From contig JAFBAO010000047.1 in NCBI GenBank assembly GCA_019247715.1, positions 1 to 64,000 of the forward strand: DNA of 64,000 nt. The letters are read 5' to 3'. Each line of letters begins with the position of its first letter. The stretch's first letter is position 1. Of the stretch, positions 11,242-19,577 are shown piece by piece. The translations under genes and the position numbers were made by a program. The stretch is from Caulobacteraceae bacterium. Its GTDB lineage: Bacteria; Pseudomonadota; Alphaproteobacteria; Caulobacterales; Caulobacteraceae. A model generated the notes under the pieces. It did no database searches. It had not been told where the DNA came from and saw only the letters and a program-made list of their open reading frames with translations.

Positions 11242-11969
11242 GCGGCCTCGCGCCGTCCGGGCCGCCGTTGCTCGAGCAACCACCCGAAGACGAGCGTCGC
11301 CGCCGCGGCGGCGACGAGCTGGGCGGCCACGAAGAGGGGGACGGACGGCGGTGCGATCCCGGCGAAGGTGTCGGAGAGGCTGCGGGCGAGGGTCACGGCC
11401 GGGTTGGCGAACGAGGTGGATGCCGTGAACCAGTAGGCCGAGGTGATGTAGAGGCCGACGATCCAGGCCGTCGCGTCGGCCCGGAAGCGCAGGGAGCCCA
11501 AGATCGAACCGACCAGGCCGAACGTCGCCACGAACTCGGCCAGGCCCTGCGACGGCCCCGCGCGGAGCTTGGCGGACACCTGAAGGATGGGCTCGGCGAA
11601 CATGGCGTGCGCCAGCCAGACGCCGGCGACCGCCGCGACGAGCTGCGCCACCACATAGGCCAGGGCGAGCGGCCATCCGATCTCGCGCCGGATGGCGAAC
11701 GCCAGCGTCACGGCCGGGTTGAAGTGCGCCCCGGAGATCGGCCCGAACACCGTGATCAGCACGACCAGGCCCGCGCCGGTCGCGAGCGTGTTGCCCAGCA
11801 GGGCGATGGCGACGTTCCCGCCCGCCAGGCGATCGCCCATGATCCCTGAGCCGATGACGATGGCGAGCAACAGGGCCGTGCCCAGCGCTTCGGCCGCGAG
11901 GCGATGGGCGGTCCCGAACGCCTCCAGCGGCGGCTCCAGGCTGGCGTCGGCCGGCGCGACGTCCCTCAT
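11238..11969 (-). CDS. aqpS: Aquaglyceroporin-type channel of an arsenic operon (AqpS-like)
   Basis: 243-residue MIP-family channel with six hydrophobic segments and both half-helix motifs intact: GAHFNPAVTLAFAI and STSFANPAVTLARSL. It is the last gene of an arsR-arsC-aqpS cluster; its ATG overlaps the arsC stop (ATGA at 11966-11969). In Sinorhizobium meliloti an AqpS in the same arrangement lets arsenite made by ArsC leak out down its gradient, replacing an ArsB or Acr3 pump. No pump gene is present here, so the same role is inferred. It could alternatively be a glycerol or water channel if context is ignored. Confidence 0.88.
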   Translation of the reverse strand: MRDVAPADASLEPPLEAFGTAHRLAAEALGTALLLAIVIGSGIMGDRLAGGNVAIALLGNTLATGAGLVVLITVFGPISGAHFNPAVTLAFAIRREIGWPLALAYVVAQLVAAVAGVWLAHAMFAEPILQVSAKLRAGPSQGLAEFVATFGLVGSILGSLRFRADATAWIVGLYITSAYWFTASTSFANPAVTLARSLSDTFAGIAPPSVPLFVAAQLVAAAAATLVFGWLLEQRRPGRREAA

Positions 11970-12481
11970 GCCTCGGCCGCCGCTTCGCGCGATCGGCCGA
12001 TCTCGTCGAGCCGCCGCTTGAGCGAGAGCCTGTCGAGCGACGCCAGCGGCAGGTTCATGAAGAGCGAGATCCGGTGGCTCATCATCCGGTAGGTGTCCGC
12101 GAAGGCGAGGGCGATCTCGGTCGGCGATCCCTGCACGGCCGCTGGATCGGGCATGCCCCAGTGGGCGGTCGTCGGCTGGCCGGGCCAGACCGGGCAGGCC
12201 TCGGCCGCCGCATCGTCGCAGACCGTGAAGACGAAATCGAGCTTCGGCGCTCCAGGCCGTTCGAACTCGTCCCACGACTTCGAGCGGAACGCGTCGGTGT
12301 CGTAGCGCAGCGCTCGGAGCAGCCCGATGGTGGCCGGGTTGACCTCGCCCCTGGGATGCGAGCCCGCCGAGTAGGCGTGGAACCGCCTCCGTCCTTCGCG
12401 GTTCATGATCGCCTCGGCGATGATGGAGCGGGCCGAGTTGCCGGTGCAGAGGAACAGCACATTCAGGGGCTGGTCGGACAC
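11966..12481 (-). CDS. arsC: Arsenate reductase, low-molecular-weight phosphatase type
   Basis: 171 residues. The P-loop is FLCTGNSARS (C12, R18) and two further cysteines at C88 (FTVCDD) and C96 (EACPVWPG) fit the relay of thioredoxin-coupled ArsC enzymes, which reduce arsenate to arsenite through a cysteine cascade. The WGMPDPAA motif supplies the catalytic Asp of the phosphatase fold. The C-terminal 40 residues carry a helical tail. Cytoplasmic. Lies between arsR and aqpS on the same strand and is translationally coupled to aqpS. Confidence 0.93.
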   Translation of the reverse strand: MSDQPLNVLFLCTGNSARSIIAEAIMNREGRRRFHAYSAGSHPRGEVNPATIGLLRALRYDTDAFRSKSWDEFERPGAPKLDFVFTVCDDAAAEACPVWPGQPTTAHWGMPDPAAVQGSPTEIALAFADTYRMMSHRISLFMNLPLASLDRLSLKRRLDEIGRSREAAAEA

Positions 12482-12484
12482 ATC

Positions 12485-12573
12485 GCCCTCCTAGGGCGCG
12501 TTCCGCAAAAGTGGAATCGCTCTTGCGATTAGAACGCGCTCCAGATTCTTGAATTCAGACCACGATTCAGCGA
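12485..12573. repeat. Imperfect palindromic element between arsC and arsR
   Basis: GCGCGTTCCGCAAAAGTGGA at 12496-12515 and GATTAGAACGCGCTCCAG downstream form imperfect complementary arms (GCGCGTTC with GAACGCGC). The GCAAAAGTGGAATC-type text resembles a widespread alphaproteobacterial intergenic repeat. As it lies within the operon it may fold in the mRNA and modulate read-through from arsR into arsC. Confidence 0.5.
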
Positions 12574-12945
12574 TCAGGCGGTTCCGCTTGATCGCATCGT
12601 GCTCGAGGCGCAGCACGCGGCGCGTTCGGCGATGGCCGCCAGCGGCGCGCAGATCTCGGCGTTGCCGCCGCAGCAGTCCTCCATGAGGAACGCCAGCAGC
12701 TCCCGCATCCGCTCGTAGGCGGCCGAGTAGATGATGGACCGCCCCTCGCGGCGCGACCCGATCAGCCCGGCCCCCGCCAGCACGCTGAGGTTGGCGGACA
12801 GGGTGTTGGCGAGACTGCCCGTGGCGCGGGCGATCTCCCCGGCGGCCACGCCTTCGGGGCCGGCCCGGACGAGCAGCCGGAAGATTTCGAGACGGCCGGG
12901 ATGGGCGAGCGCCGACAAGGCGCCGACGGCGTATTGCGGTTTCAC
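12574..12945 (-). CDS. arsR: ArsR-family metalloregulatory repressor
   Basis: 123-residue winged-helix repressor. The helix-turn-helix reads GVAAGEIARATGSLANTLSA and is followed by the beta-wing RREGRSIIYSAAY. Cysteines cluster near the end (EDCCGGNAEIC: C91, C92, C99; and AACCASS: C111, C112), a plausible arsenite site placed as in the C-terminal-cysteine ArsR types rather than in the classic alpha-3 CVC position, where this protein has none. First gene of the arsR-arsC-aqpS operon. A 10-bp palindrome 39 bases upstream is its probable operator. Confidence 0.9.
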   Translation of the reverse strand: MKPQYAVGALSALAHPGRLEIFRLLVRAGPEGVAAGEIARATGSLANTLSANLSVLAGAGLIGSRREGRSIIYSAAYERMRELLAFLMEDCCGGNAEICAPLAAIAERAACCASSTMRSSGTA

Positions 12946-12969
12946 GTCAGCCTCCCAGGCGTGATCGAT

Positions 12970-12996
12970 TCAATATTTCGAGAATTCTAGAATAGT
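12970..12996 (-). promoter_or_regulatory. Probable ArsR operator/promoter
   Basis: An AT-rich patch in otherwise GC-rich sequence contains the perfect palindrome ATTCTAGAAT (12984-12993) next to TTCAATATTTCGAGAATT. It lies between arsR (start 12945) and the stop of the upstream gene (13013), where the arsenic operon promoter must be. Dyad, position and base bias fit an ArsR site; the exact -35 and -10 boxes are not resolved. Confidence 0.6.
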
Positions 12997-13012
12997 CAAG
13001 CAGCGCCGGGCG

Positions 13013-13645
13013 CTAGCGCTCGACCCGCCTGCGGTGGTCGGGGAAGCCCGGCAGCGTCCATCGCCAGATGATCGCGCCGCCGCGCAGCGAGAAGGCCGCC
13101 GCCATGGCGATCAGGCCCGCGGGCGAGGCGCCGAGGCCGGCCGCCCTCAGGACGACATAGGCCCCGGCCCCCAGCACCGCCGCCGAGACATAGACCTCGC
13201 GCCGCAGGAGGACGGACGGCTCTCCCGCCAGCACGTCGCGCACGACGCCGCCGAAGGTGGCCGTCAGGACGCCCATGACCAGCGCCGCCAGCGCGGGGAT
13301 TCCCAGGGCCTCCGCCTTCGCCGCGCCCACCACCGAATAGGCCGCCATCCCGAGCGCATCGAGCCAGACGAGGATCGTCTCGCGCCAGCGGCCGGAGCCG
13401 AACAGCCACACCATGAGGGCCGCCGCCAGGCACACCAGGACATAGGCGGGTTGCTTCACCCAGAACACGGGCGCCCCGATGAGGAGGTCGCGCAGGGCGC
13501 CGCCCCCGACCCCGGTCACGGCGGCGAAGAATCCGAAGGTCACCACGTCATGGTTGCGTCGGGCGGCCGCCAGCGCGCCCGAGGCGGCGAACACGGCCAC
13601 GGCGGCGTAGTCGAGCCAGGTCATGCCAAGGGTCCAGGCGTCCAT
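13013..13645 (-). CDS. TRIC/UPF0126 family membrane channel (YadS/YicG-like)
   Basis: 210 residues with about seven hydrophobic segments and an internal two-fold repeat: FGFFAAVTGVGGGALRDLLI in the first half is echoed by VMGVLTATFGGVVRDVLAGE in the second. These glycine-rich xGGGxxRDxL motifs define the trimeric intracellular cation channel (TRIC) homologues of bacteria. Inner membrane; probably a monovalent cation channel, earlier annotated as glycine transporter. ATG 13645 chosen: CAGGAGCGATCG precedes it on its strand and the first segment follows directly. Independent of the ars operon, whose promoter lies downstream. Confidence 0.87.
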   Translation of the reverse strand: MDAWTLGMTWLDYAAVAVFAASGALAAARRNHDVVTFGFFAAVTGVGGGALRDLLIGAPVFWVKQPAYVLVCLAAALMVWLFGSGRWRETILVWLDALGMAAYSVVGAAKAEALGIPALAALVMGVLTATFGGVVRDVLAGEPSVLLRREVYVSAAVLGAGAYVVLRAAGLGASPAGLIAMAAAFSLRGGAIIWRWTLPGFPDHRRRVER

Positions 13646-13751
13646 CGATCGCTCCTGGAGGTGCGCAGGCGACCTGGAGGGAGCATAGCTCATCGATCGG
13701 GCGATCGCTGAAGCTGTCGGCGAGCCCGCGCGGGGCTGCTATGTCTTCGCC

Positions 13752-14567
13752 ATGGCCAGGCCCTTCTTCGAGCTACGCTCCACCCACAACCCGCATCGCT
13801 GGTACCTGCCCCTGGACAACGCGCTGTGCGTCGGGCCGGCGGGCGCCGGGTTCATGTTCGGCGGGGTGGGCCTCGGGGCGGCGATCCAGGCCATGGAGGG
13901 CACGTGCGGACGCCCGGTGGTGTGGGCCACGGCCCAGTACCTCTCTCACGCCCGGCCACCCCAGGTGGTGGACTTCGACGTCTGGGTTCCGGTGGTCGGC
14001 AAGGGGACCAGCCAGGCCCGCGTCATCGCCCACGTGGACGACAAGGAGATCCTCACCGTCAACGCCGCCCTCGGCGCGCGCGACAGCGACATCACGGGCG
14101 TCTGGGTGGAGGCGCCGGACGTGCCGCCGCCGCTGGACTGCCCCGAGCACGAGCACTGGGGCGGCGACGCCGGCGGCCTGCACGGCCAGATCGAGACGCG
14201 GATGGCCAAGGGCGCCATCGGCTTCGACATGCGGGGCGCGCCGCGCAGCGAGGACGGACGGCTGATCATGTGGATGCGCTCCAAGGCCGGCGGCGAGGTG
14301 GACGCACCCATGCTGGCGATCTTCGCCGACCACGTGCCTTCGGGCGTGGGCAACGCCCTGGGCTTCAACGCCGGCGGCAGCAGCCTCGACAACACCATCC
14401 GCATCGTGCGCCTGGCGCCAACCGAGTGGGTGCTGTGCGACATCTCCATCCACGCGGTGAACGCAGGCTTCGGCCACGGCGCAATGCGGCTCTTCTCCGA
14501 GGACCGCCGGCTGATGGCCACCGCCAGCCAGTCGGTGATCGTCCGCCGCCGCGACGCCGAGCCCTGA
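13752..14567 (+). CDS. Acyl-CoA thioesterase, TesB-like double hotdog fold
   Basis: 271 residues. The pattern HRWYLPLDNALCVGPAGAGF, then GGVGLGAAIQAMEGTCGRPV and WATAQYLSHARPPQVVDFDV, is that of TesB/thioesterase-like superfamily proteins whose two tandem hotdog domains hydrolyse acyl-CoA in the cytoplasm. The second half has the matching LGFNAGGSSLDNTIRIVRLA and HAVNAGFGHGAMRLFSEDRR. The substrate is not predictable. No clear ribosome site precedes the ATG. Transcribed divergently from the TRIC channel gene. Confidence 0.8.
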   Translation: MARPFFELRSTHNPHRWYLPLDNALCVGPAGAGFMFGGVGLGAAIQAMEGTCGRPVVWATAQYLSHARPPQVVDFDVWVPVVGKGTSQARVIAHVDDKEILTVNAALGARDSDITGVWVEAPDVPPPLDCPEHEHWGGDAGGLHGQIETRMAKGAIGFDMRGAPRSEDGRLIMWMRSKAGGEVDAPMLAIFADHVPSGVGNALGFNAGGSSLDNTIRIVRLAPTEWVLCDISIHAVNAGFGHGAMRLFSEDRRLMATASQSVIVRRRDAEP

Positions 14568-14689
14568 CGCGGAACGCCGCCGCCCCATTTTCCGTCATCT
14601 CCCGGCCCGGGCGGGTAGTGTCTCAGTTTGAAATCCGCCGCCGTTGACAAGCATGGCGCGGACTCGGCGGCCGGCCTATCTTCGGGGTG

Positions 14690-14860
14690 ATGAACCGGAC
14701 GCAGCTCACCTTAGCCCTGGCCGCGCTCTTTGCGGTCGGTGGCGTTTTCAGCGCTGTGAAGCATGAATGGATTGACGCCGGCATTGCTGGTGCGGTCGTG
14801 GTGCTCGCGCTCATTGCCGCCTATCGCCGTAGGAATCGAACCGGTGCCCAAGGGTCCTAG
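14690..14860 (+). CDS. Tiny two-segment membrane protein
   Basis: 56 residues: MNRTQLTLALAALFAVGGVF (first hydrophobic segment), a short loop SAVKHEWIDAG, then IAGAVVVLALIAAYRRRNR (second segment and positive end). The composition and spacing are those of a small helical-hairpin inner-membrane protein. Function unknown. Its last 17 bases overlap the start of the next small gene in another frame, which supports a cotranscribed pair. Too short for most gene finders. Confidence 0.6.
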   Translation: MNRTQLTLALAALFAVGGVFSAVKHEWIDAGIAGAVVVLALIAAYRRRNRTGAQGS

Positions 14861-15032
14861 GGGCGAGAAGCGCCCCGGTGATGTGATCGGCGCCGCCGTC
14901 ATGGTCGGCAAGATCGCTACGGGCGAGATCGAGGACAACGCCACGCCGGCCGACAAGGCGCACCAAAGTCGAGGTGGAAAAAACCGAGCAGCCGCCCTAA
15001 AGGCGCTCCGCCATCGCAAAAAAAGCGGCTAG
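14844..15032 (+). CDS. Small basic KGPRGEKRP-type conserved protein
   Basis: 62 residues from GTG 14844: begins PKGPRGEKRPGDVIGAAVMV, continues GKIATGEIEDN, and ends in a lysine/arginine-rich tail with SRGGKNRAAALKALRHRKK. This pattern (PKGPRGEKRP, V/A-x-IATGEIE, GGKxRAxxL) recurs in small proteins of many alphaproteobacteria of unknown function; the basic tail suggests nucleic-acid contact. GTG is preferred over the in-frame ATG 14763, which would add 27 residues overlapping the preceding gene without family resemblance. Confidence 0.7.
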   Translation: MPKGPRGEKRPGDVIGAAVMVGKIATGEIEDNATPADKAHQSRGGKNRAAALKALRHRKKSG

Positions 15033-15125
15033 CCGTCGGTGGCGAAAAGATCGCCTTGCTCCCGCGCGAAGGAGCCGGACGGGCCGACGCCAAGCTGAAG
15101 TTCGTCTGAGGACCGGAGGGTCCGG

Positions 15126-15155
15126 CCCCGGATCGGCCTTGCAGGCCGTCCGGGG
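15126..15155. repeat. REP-type hairpin, possible bidirectional terminator
   Basis: CCCCGGA-T-CGGCCT pairs with AGGCCG-TCCGGGG around a TGC loop: 13 bp with one bulged base. The outer end reads TCCGGGGTGAC, the same edge as the GTCACCCCGG...CCGGGGTGAC element at 33079. It lies between convergent genes (small plus-strand gene ending 15032, Rieske oxygenase ending 15195), a natural terminator position. Confidence 0.6.
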
Positions 15156-15194
15156 TGACGATGAGCGGAGCGGTTCAGCCCCAACTCAACCCTT

Positions 15195-16607
15195 CTAGAA
15201 ACCCAGGTCCTTGATGGGCTCGTCGATGCCGCCGTTCACCTTCGACATGGCGGCCACCAGCTTCTTCTGCTCGACGCCGGCCAGGAAGCCGTCGATGAGG
15301 CGCTGGTAGTTGCTGATGAGGCCCTCCACGTCGCGCGAGAGGATCATGTAGTCGAACTCGCCCGCGTGCAGGCCGAGCTGCTGGTCCGGCAAATTGCTGT
15401 AGTCCTGCTTCGGAATCGGCGGCCAGCTGGGGTCGTCGTGGCGCATGGGCGTGGGCGCGCGGGGCGGATCGCGCTTCTCGTCCTCGGGCATCAGGGTCAG
15501 CGACCACAGCTCGAAGAGGCAGGTCTCCGGCCCGGTCGGGCGGATCCGGTACGACGAGGCGTTCCCGTAGATCGGCAGCAGGAAGTAGTTGGGGAAGCAG
15601 AAGTTCACCCCCGAGGTCATCATCTCGGCGTCCACTTGGGTGAAGTCGGGCGCGTCGAGGCCCGCGGCGCGGCTGCGCCGGGTGATCTCCTCGCAGAGGC
15701 GCAGGTTCCACGCCAGCTTGGCCGCCTCCACGTCCTCGGGAAGCTCCATGTCCCGCAGGTCCTCGGCCACCGCCACGTCCCGGGCGTGGATCATCCCGGC
15801 CATGCCCTCGTTCAGCCGCTTCATGTACTTGATCGACCCCTCGACCACCTGCTGGCGGGTCTTGTAGGTGAGGCTCTGGCTGTAGCCGGTCGAGCCGCTG
15901 CCGGGCATCTGGAAGTAGCGGGCCTTGGCCCCCCGCACCTGGGCCGGCAGCAGCTGCGGATGGGTGCGCATCACGTGGTAGCCCTCGTGGAAGGCCTCCA
16001 TCGCCAGCTTCCAATTGCAGGGCAGCGAGGCGGCCAGCCACCACTCCACCCGCATCTTCTCCACGTGACGGCGGTCGTGCATGGTGGCGAAGGGCTCGAT
16101 GCACTGGCGCAGCGGCGCGGCGTCGTGGTCGAAGTTGATGAAGGCGCAACCGCCCCAGGTCTCCACCCGGCAGGGCTTGAGGTCGATCTCGGCCTTGGCC
16201 AGCACCTCCTTGCTGAACAGGCCCGGCTCCAGCACGTAGGTGTTCTCGCCGTTCATGTTCCAGCGCCAGCCGTGGAATGGGCACACGAGCCCGGCCGCCT
16301 CGCAGTTGCCGTGGCCGTGGGCGAGCCGCATGCCGCGGTGGCGGCAGACGTTGTGGAAGGCCTTGATCCCGCCCTCGGTCCGCACGACCAGCACCGACTT
16401 GTCGAGGATCTTGTACTCGACGAAGTCGCCGACGTTGGGGATCTCCTCCAGCCGGCAGGCCATCTGCCAGACCCGCGGCCACAGCCGCTCGCACTCCAGC
16501 TTGTAGAATTCCTCGTCGTAGTACCGCTTGGCCGGAATCCGCTCCGGATCGGTGATGGCGAAGGGAACCTGCCCGATGAGGGCGTCGGCCCGTTCGATCT
16601 TGCCCAT
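15195..16607 (-). CDS. Rieske [2Fe-2S] aromatic-ring-hydroxylating oxygenase, alpha subunit
   Basis: 470 residues. The Rieske cluster ligands are visible as CRHRGMRLAHGHGNCEA and CPFHGWRWNMNG (Cys-X-His ... Cys-X2-His, about residues 88-115). The catalytic domain shows the mononuclear iron site EAFHEGYHVMRTHPQLLP (bridging acid region and two histidines). The enzyme would oxygenate an organic substrate, needing a reductase that is not next to it. ATG 16607 starts MGKIERADALIGQVPFAI. A same-strand amidase lies 124 bases upstream, so the two may form one catabolic unit, for instance for an aromatic amide; this link is inference. Confidence 0.92.
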   Translation of the reverse strand: MGKIERADALIGQVPFAITDPERIPAKRYYDEEFYKLECERLWPRVWQMACRLEEIPNVGDFVEYKILDKSVLVVRTEGGIKAFHNVCRHRGMRLAHGHGNCEAAGLVCPFHGWRWNMNGENTYVLEPGLFSKEVLAKAEIDLKPCRVETWGGCAFINFDHDAAPLRQCIEPFATMHDRRHVEKMRVEWWLAASLPCNWKLAMEAFHEGYHVMRTHPQLLPAQVRGAKARYFQMPGSGSTGYSQSLTYKTRQQVVEGSIKYMKRLNEGMAGMIHARDVAVAEDLRDMELPEDVEAAKLAWNLRLCEEITRRSRAAGLDAPDFTQVDAEMMTSGVNFCFPNYFLLPIYGNASSYRIRPTGPETCLFELWSLTLMPEDEKRDPPRAPTPMRHDDPSWPPIPKQDYSNLPDQQLGLHAGEFDYMILSRDVEGLISNYQRLIDGFLAGVEQKKLVAAMSKVNGGIDEPIKDLGF

Positions 16608-16731
16608 GTTGGCGTTTCCTCGTCTTCTTTTCCGGACTGGCCGGCCGCCCCCGACCCCGGCCGAGGCAGGGGAACGTCAAGGCGGCGCACAGCGACGTTA
16701 GCCGCGAGGCGCCGGCTCGCTTTGAGCTAGA

Positions 16732-18198
16732 TCAAAAGATCGCCCGGGGCCCCGCGCCCCCACGGATCGGCGGAACCCGCTGGCGCCAGGGCCGCGCTTC
16801 TTCCAGTTGAGCCGAGACGCGCAGCAGCAGATCCTCGCGCCAGATGTGGGCGATGAGCTGCACGCCCACCGGCAGGCCCTCCACGGTCCAGTGGAGCGGA
16901 ACCGAGGCGGCCGGCTGGCCGGTGATGTTGGCGTAAGGGGCGAGGCCCCCCCACCGGTAGCTGGCGGCCTGCGAGGCCTCGTCGCGGCCGGCGAGCGCGC
17001 CCAGCAGCGGCGCGGCCGACCCGGTGGCGGGCGTCAGCAACAGGTCGTGGCCCGCGTCCCACCAGGCCAGCGAGCGGGTCGTGAAGGTGCGGATCTGCAT
17101 CAGCATCGCGCCCACGTCGGCCATCGAGCGCTTGCGCGCATAGCGCAGCATGGCCAGCGTGAGGGGCTCCAGGTCGCCCTCGGCCAGCGGGCGGCCCAGG
17201 GCGCGCTCGGCGGCCACCGCCCGCATGGCGACCTTCATGGGCCAGTAGCCCCGGATGATCTCGCGGCTCTCTCCGGAGAGGAAGGTCTCGGGCGCGGTCT
17301 CCTCCACGTGGTGGCCGAGCTCGCCGAGCAGGGCGGCGGCCGCGTCGACCGCCTCCAGGGCGGCCGGGTCCAGGGGCCCGAGCCCCTCCGGGCCGCGGCG
17401 CGCGACGCCGATCCGGAGCGCGCCGGGCGGGGCGCCCACCTCCAGCGCGAACGGCCGCTCGGGGGCCGGGGCGGTCACCGTCTCCAGCGGGTCGGGGCCG
17501 GAGATCAGGTCGTACAGCAGGGCGGTGTCGCGCACCGAACGGGTGATGAAGCTCTTGGAGCTGGTGATGTCCAGCCACGCCGATCCGGAGCCGGCCAGCG
17601 GCATGCCTCCGCGGCTGGGCTTGATCGTGAAGGCGCCCACCGCCGAGGCCGGGATGCGCGAGGAGCCGCCCCCGTCGCTGGACTGGGCCACGGGGACCAT
17701 CAGCGAGGCCACCGCGGCGCCCGCCCCGCCGCTCGATCCGCCGGGGCTGCGCGCCGGGTCCCACGGGTTGCGGCAGGGTCCGTGCAGCTCGGATTCCGTC
17801 ACCGGGGCGCTGGTGAATTCGGGGATGTTGGTGCGTCCGAGGATGATCAGGCCGGCCGCCTGCATCCGCTGGGCGAACCGGTCCGTCTCCTTCAGCCGCC
17901 AGTCCAGCGCTGCGTACGCCCGCGCGCCGTTGAAGAACGGATCGCCGGCGAGGTCCACGTCCTTGATCAGCGTCGGAACGCCGGCCAGCGGGGCGTCCGC
18001 GGCGACCTTGGCAGCCTCGGCGCGGGCCGCTTCGTAGCGGCGGAAGATCACCGCGTTCAGGGCGCCGTCCACGGCCTCGATCCGCTCGATGGCGGCCTCC
18101 GCCAGCTCCGTGGCCGAGACCGCGCCGGAGCGGACCAGCGCGGCCGAGGCCACAGCGTCGAGGCGGGCGAGTTCGTCGGATCCGGCAGGCCGCGGCAT
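16732..18198 (-). CDS. Amidase signature family hydrolase
   Basis: 488 residues. The Ser-cisSer-Lys triad is visible: Lys in GVPTLIKDVDLAG, cis-Ser in RSPGGSSGGAGAAVASL, nucleophile Ser in SSDGGGSSRIPASAVGAF. The C-terminal half has the usual LLTPATGSAAPLLG segment and the end LPVGVQLIAHIWREDLLLRV. Cytoplasmic amide or peptide-bond hydrolase; the glutamyl-tRNA amidotransferase GatA is excluded by lack of gatB/gatC neighbours and by divergent text. ATG 18198 begins MPRPAGSDELARLDAVASAA; the open frame continues upstream without homologous text. Same strand and just upstream of the Rieske oxygenase. Confidence 0.92.
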   Translation of the reverse strand: MPRPAGSDELARLDAVASAALVRSGAVSATELAEAAIERIEAVDGALNAVIFRRYEAARAEAAKVAADAPLAGVPTLIKDVDLAGDPFFNGARAYAALDWRLKETDRFAQRMQAAGLIILGRTNIPEFTSAPVTESELHGPCRNPWDPARSPGGSSGGAGAAVASLMVPVAQSSDGGGSSRIPASAVGAFTIKPSRGGMPLAGSGSAWLDITSSKSFITRSVRDTALLYDLISGPDPLETVTAPAPERPFALEVGAPPGALRIGVARRGPEGLGPLDPAALEAVDAAAALLGELGHHVEETAPETFLSGESREIIRGYWPMKVAMRAVAAERALGRPLAEGDLEPLTLAMLRYARKRSMADVGAMLMQIRTFTTRSLAWWDAGHDLLLTPATGSAAPLLGALAGRDEASQAASYRWGGLAPYANITGQPAASVPLHWTVEGLPVGVQLIAHIWREDLLLRVSAQLEEARPWRQRVPPIRGGAGPRAIF

Positions 18199-18345
18199 CG
18201 TGAGGCTCCCAATCGGACCGCCCACGCTAGCCCATAAGGGCGCCTTGAGCGCAAGCCGGTTGGATCCCGGATGACGGCGCCCGGGGCGCCCCCGGCCACG
18301 GCCACGGTTCTTCCCAGTCCGGCGATTTCCGCTACACCGCCTCGC

Positions 18346-19569
18346 ATGCACGCCCCGCAACGAACCCTCCTGACCGACCCGACCCCGTGGGGTCTGGTGG
18401 TGCTGCTGGGCGCCCTGACCGCCATGGGCCCGCTGGCGATCGACATGTATCTGCCGAGCCTGCCGTCGATCGCCCGCGACCTGCACGCCTCGGCCGGCCT
18501 GGTGGCCGCGACGCTGGCGGCGTTCTTCGCCGGTCTCGGCTGCGGCCAGTTCATCTTCGGGCCGCTGTCGGACCGCATCGGCCGGCGGCCGCCGCTGATC
18601 CTCGGCGTCGCCATGTTCCTGGCCGGCGCGGCGCTCTGCGCCAGCGCGCCCGATGTCTGGTGGCTGGTGGCCGCCCGCTTCCTGCAGGCGCTCGGCGGCA
18701 GCGCCGGCCAGGTGATCACCCGCGCCGCGGTCCGCGACCGCTTCAGCCACCAGATGGCCGCCCGCGTCCTGTCGCTGCTGATGCTGGTGATGGGCCTGGC
18801 CCCCATCGTCGCCCCGATCTTCGGCGGCTACCTCCTGGTGGTCTCCGGCTGGCGGGCGATCTTCTGGTTCCAGACCGGTTACACGGTGCTGTTGCTGATC
18901 GCCGTGATCCTCGCCATGCGCGAGAGCCACCACCCCCAGGCGCGCGAGGAGGCGCGCGGCGAGAACCTGTGGGGGTCCTACCGCCGGCTGCTCGGCGATC
19001 GGCGGGTGATCGGCTACGCCCTCTCGGGCGCCTTCAACTCCGGGGCCATGTTCGGCTGGATCGCCATGTCCTCCTACCTGCTGATCGAGGTCTACGGCGT
19101 CCCGCCCCAGGACTTCGGCTGGTGGTTCAGCGCCAACGCCATCGGCTTCATCGGGCTCAGCCAGGTGAACGCCCACCTGCTGCGCCGCTTCACGCCGGAG
19201 CGAATCCTGGTCTGGGCCCGGCCGCTCTCCGTCGTCTTCGCCGCCGTCGTCGTGCTGGGCGCCTTCACCGGCTGGGGCGGCATGCTGGGCGTGGTCATCC
19301 CGCTCTATCTGACCCTCGGCACGTTCGGCCTCGTCGGCCCCAACACCCAGGCGGCGGCGATGAACGTCGATCCCCTGCGCACCGGCGCCATCTCCTCGAT
19401 CGTCGGCGGCTTCTCCTTCGCGCTCGGCGCGACGGTGTCGGCGGCGGGCGGCTACCTGCATGACGGGACGGCGCGGCCGTTCGCCCTCCTGGAGATGGGG
19501 ATGATCGTCGCCTCGTCGGCCGCCCTCTACCTGATCGCCAAGCCGACCGCCGCGCCGCGCGCCGCCTGA
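18346..19569 (+). CDS. Bcr/CflA-type MFS drug-efflux transporter
   Basis: 407 residues, 12 hydrophobic segments. The start GALTAMGPLAIDMYLPSLPS with D in the first segment is characteristic of the Bcr/CflA (DHA1) subfamily, and the A-motif GPLSDRIGRRPPLILGVAMF follows. Predicted inner-membrane proton-driven exporter of drugs or small metabolites such as bicyclomycin, sulfonamides or dipeptides. ATG 18346 places the conserved proline- and aspartate-containing first segment at residue 20. Divergent from the amidase gene; its 3' end is followed 8 bases later by a strong palindrome (19578-19652). Confidence 0.92.
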   Translation: MHAPQRTLLTDPTPWGLVVLLGALTAMGPLAIDMYLPSLPSIARDLHASAGLVAATLAAFFAGLGCGQFIFGPLSDRIGRRPPLILGVAMFLAGAALCASAPDVWWLVAARFLQALGGSAGQVITRAAVRDRFSHQMAARVLSLLMLVMGLAPIVAPIFGGYLLVVSGWRAIFWFQTGYTVLLLIAVILAMRESHHPQAREEARGENLWGSYRRLLGDRRVIGYALSGAFNSGAMFGWIAMSSYLLIEVYGVPPQDFGWWFSANAIGFIGLSQVNAHLLRRFTPERILVWARPLSVVFAAVVVLGAFTGWGGMLGVVIPLYLTLGTFGLVGPNTQAAAMNVDPLRTGAISSIVGGFSFALGATVSAAGGYLHDGTARPFALLEMGMIVASSAALYLIAKPTAAPRAA

Positions 19570-19577
19570 CGCCGATG

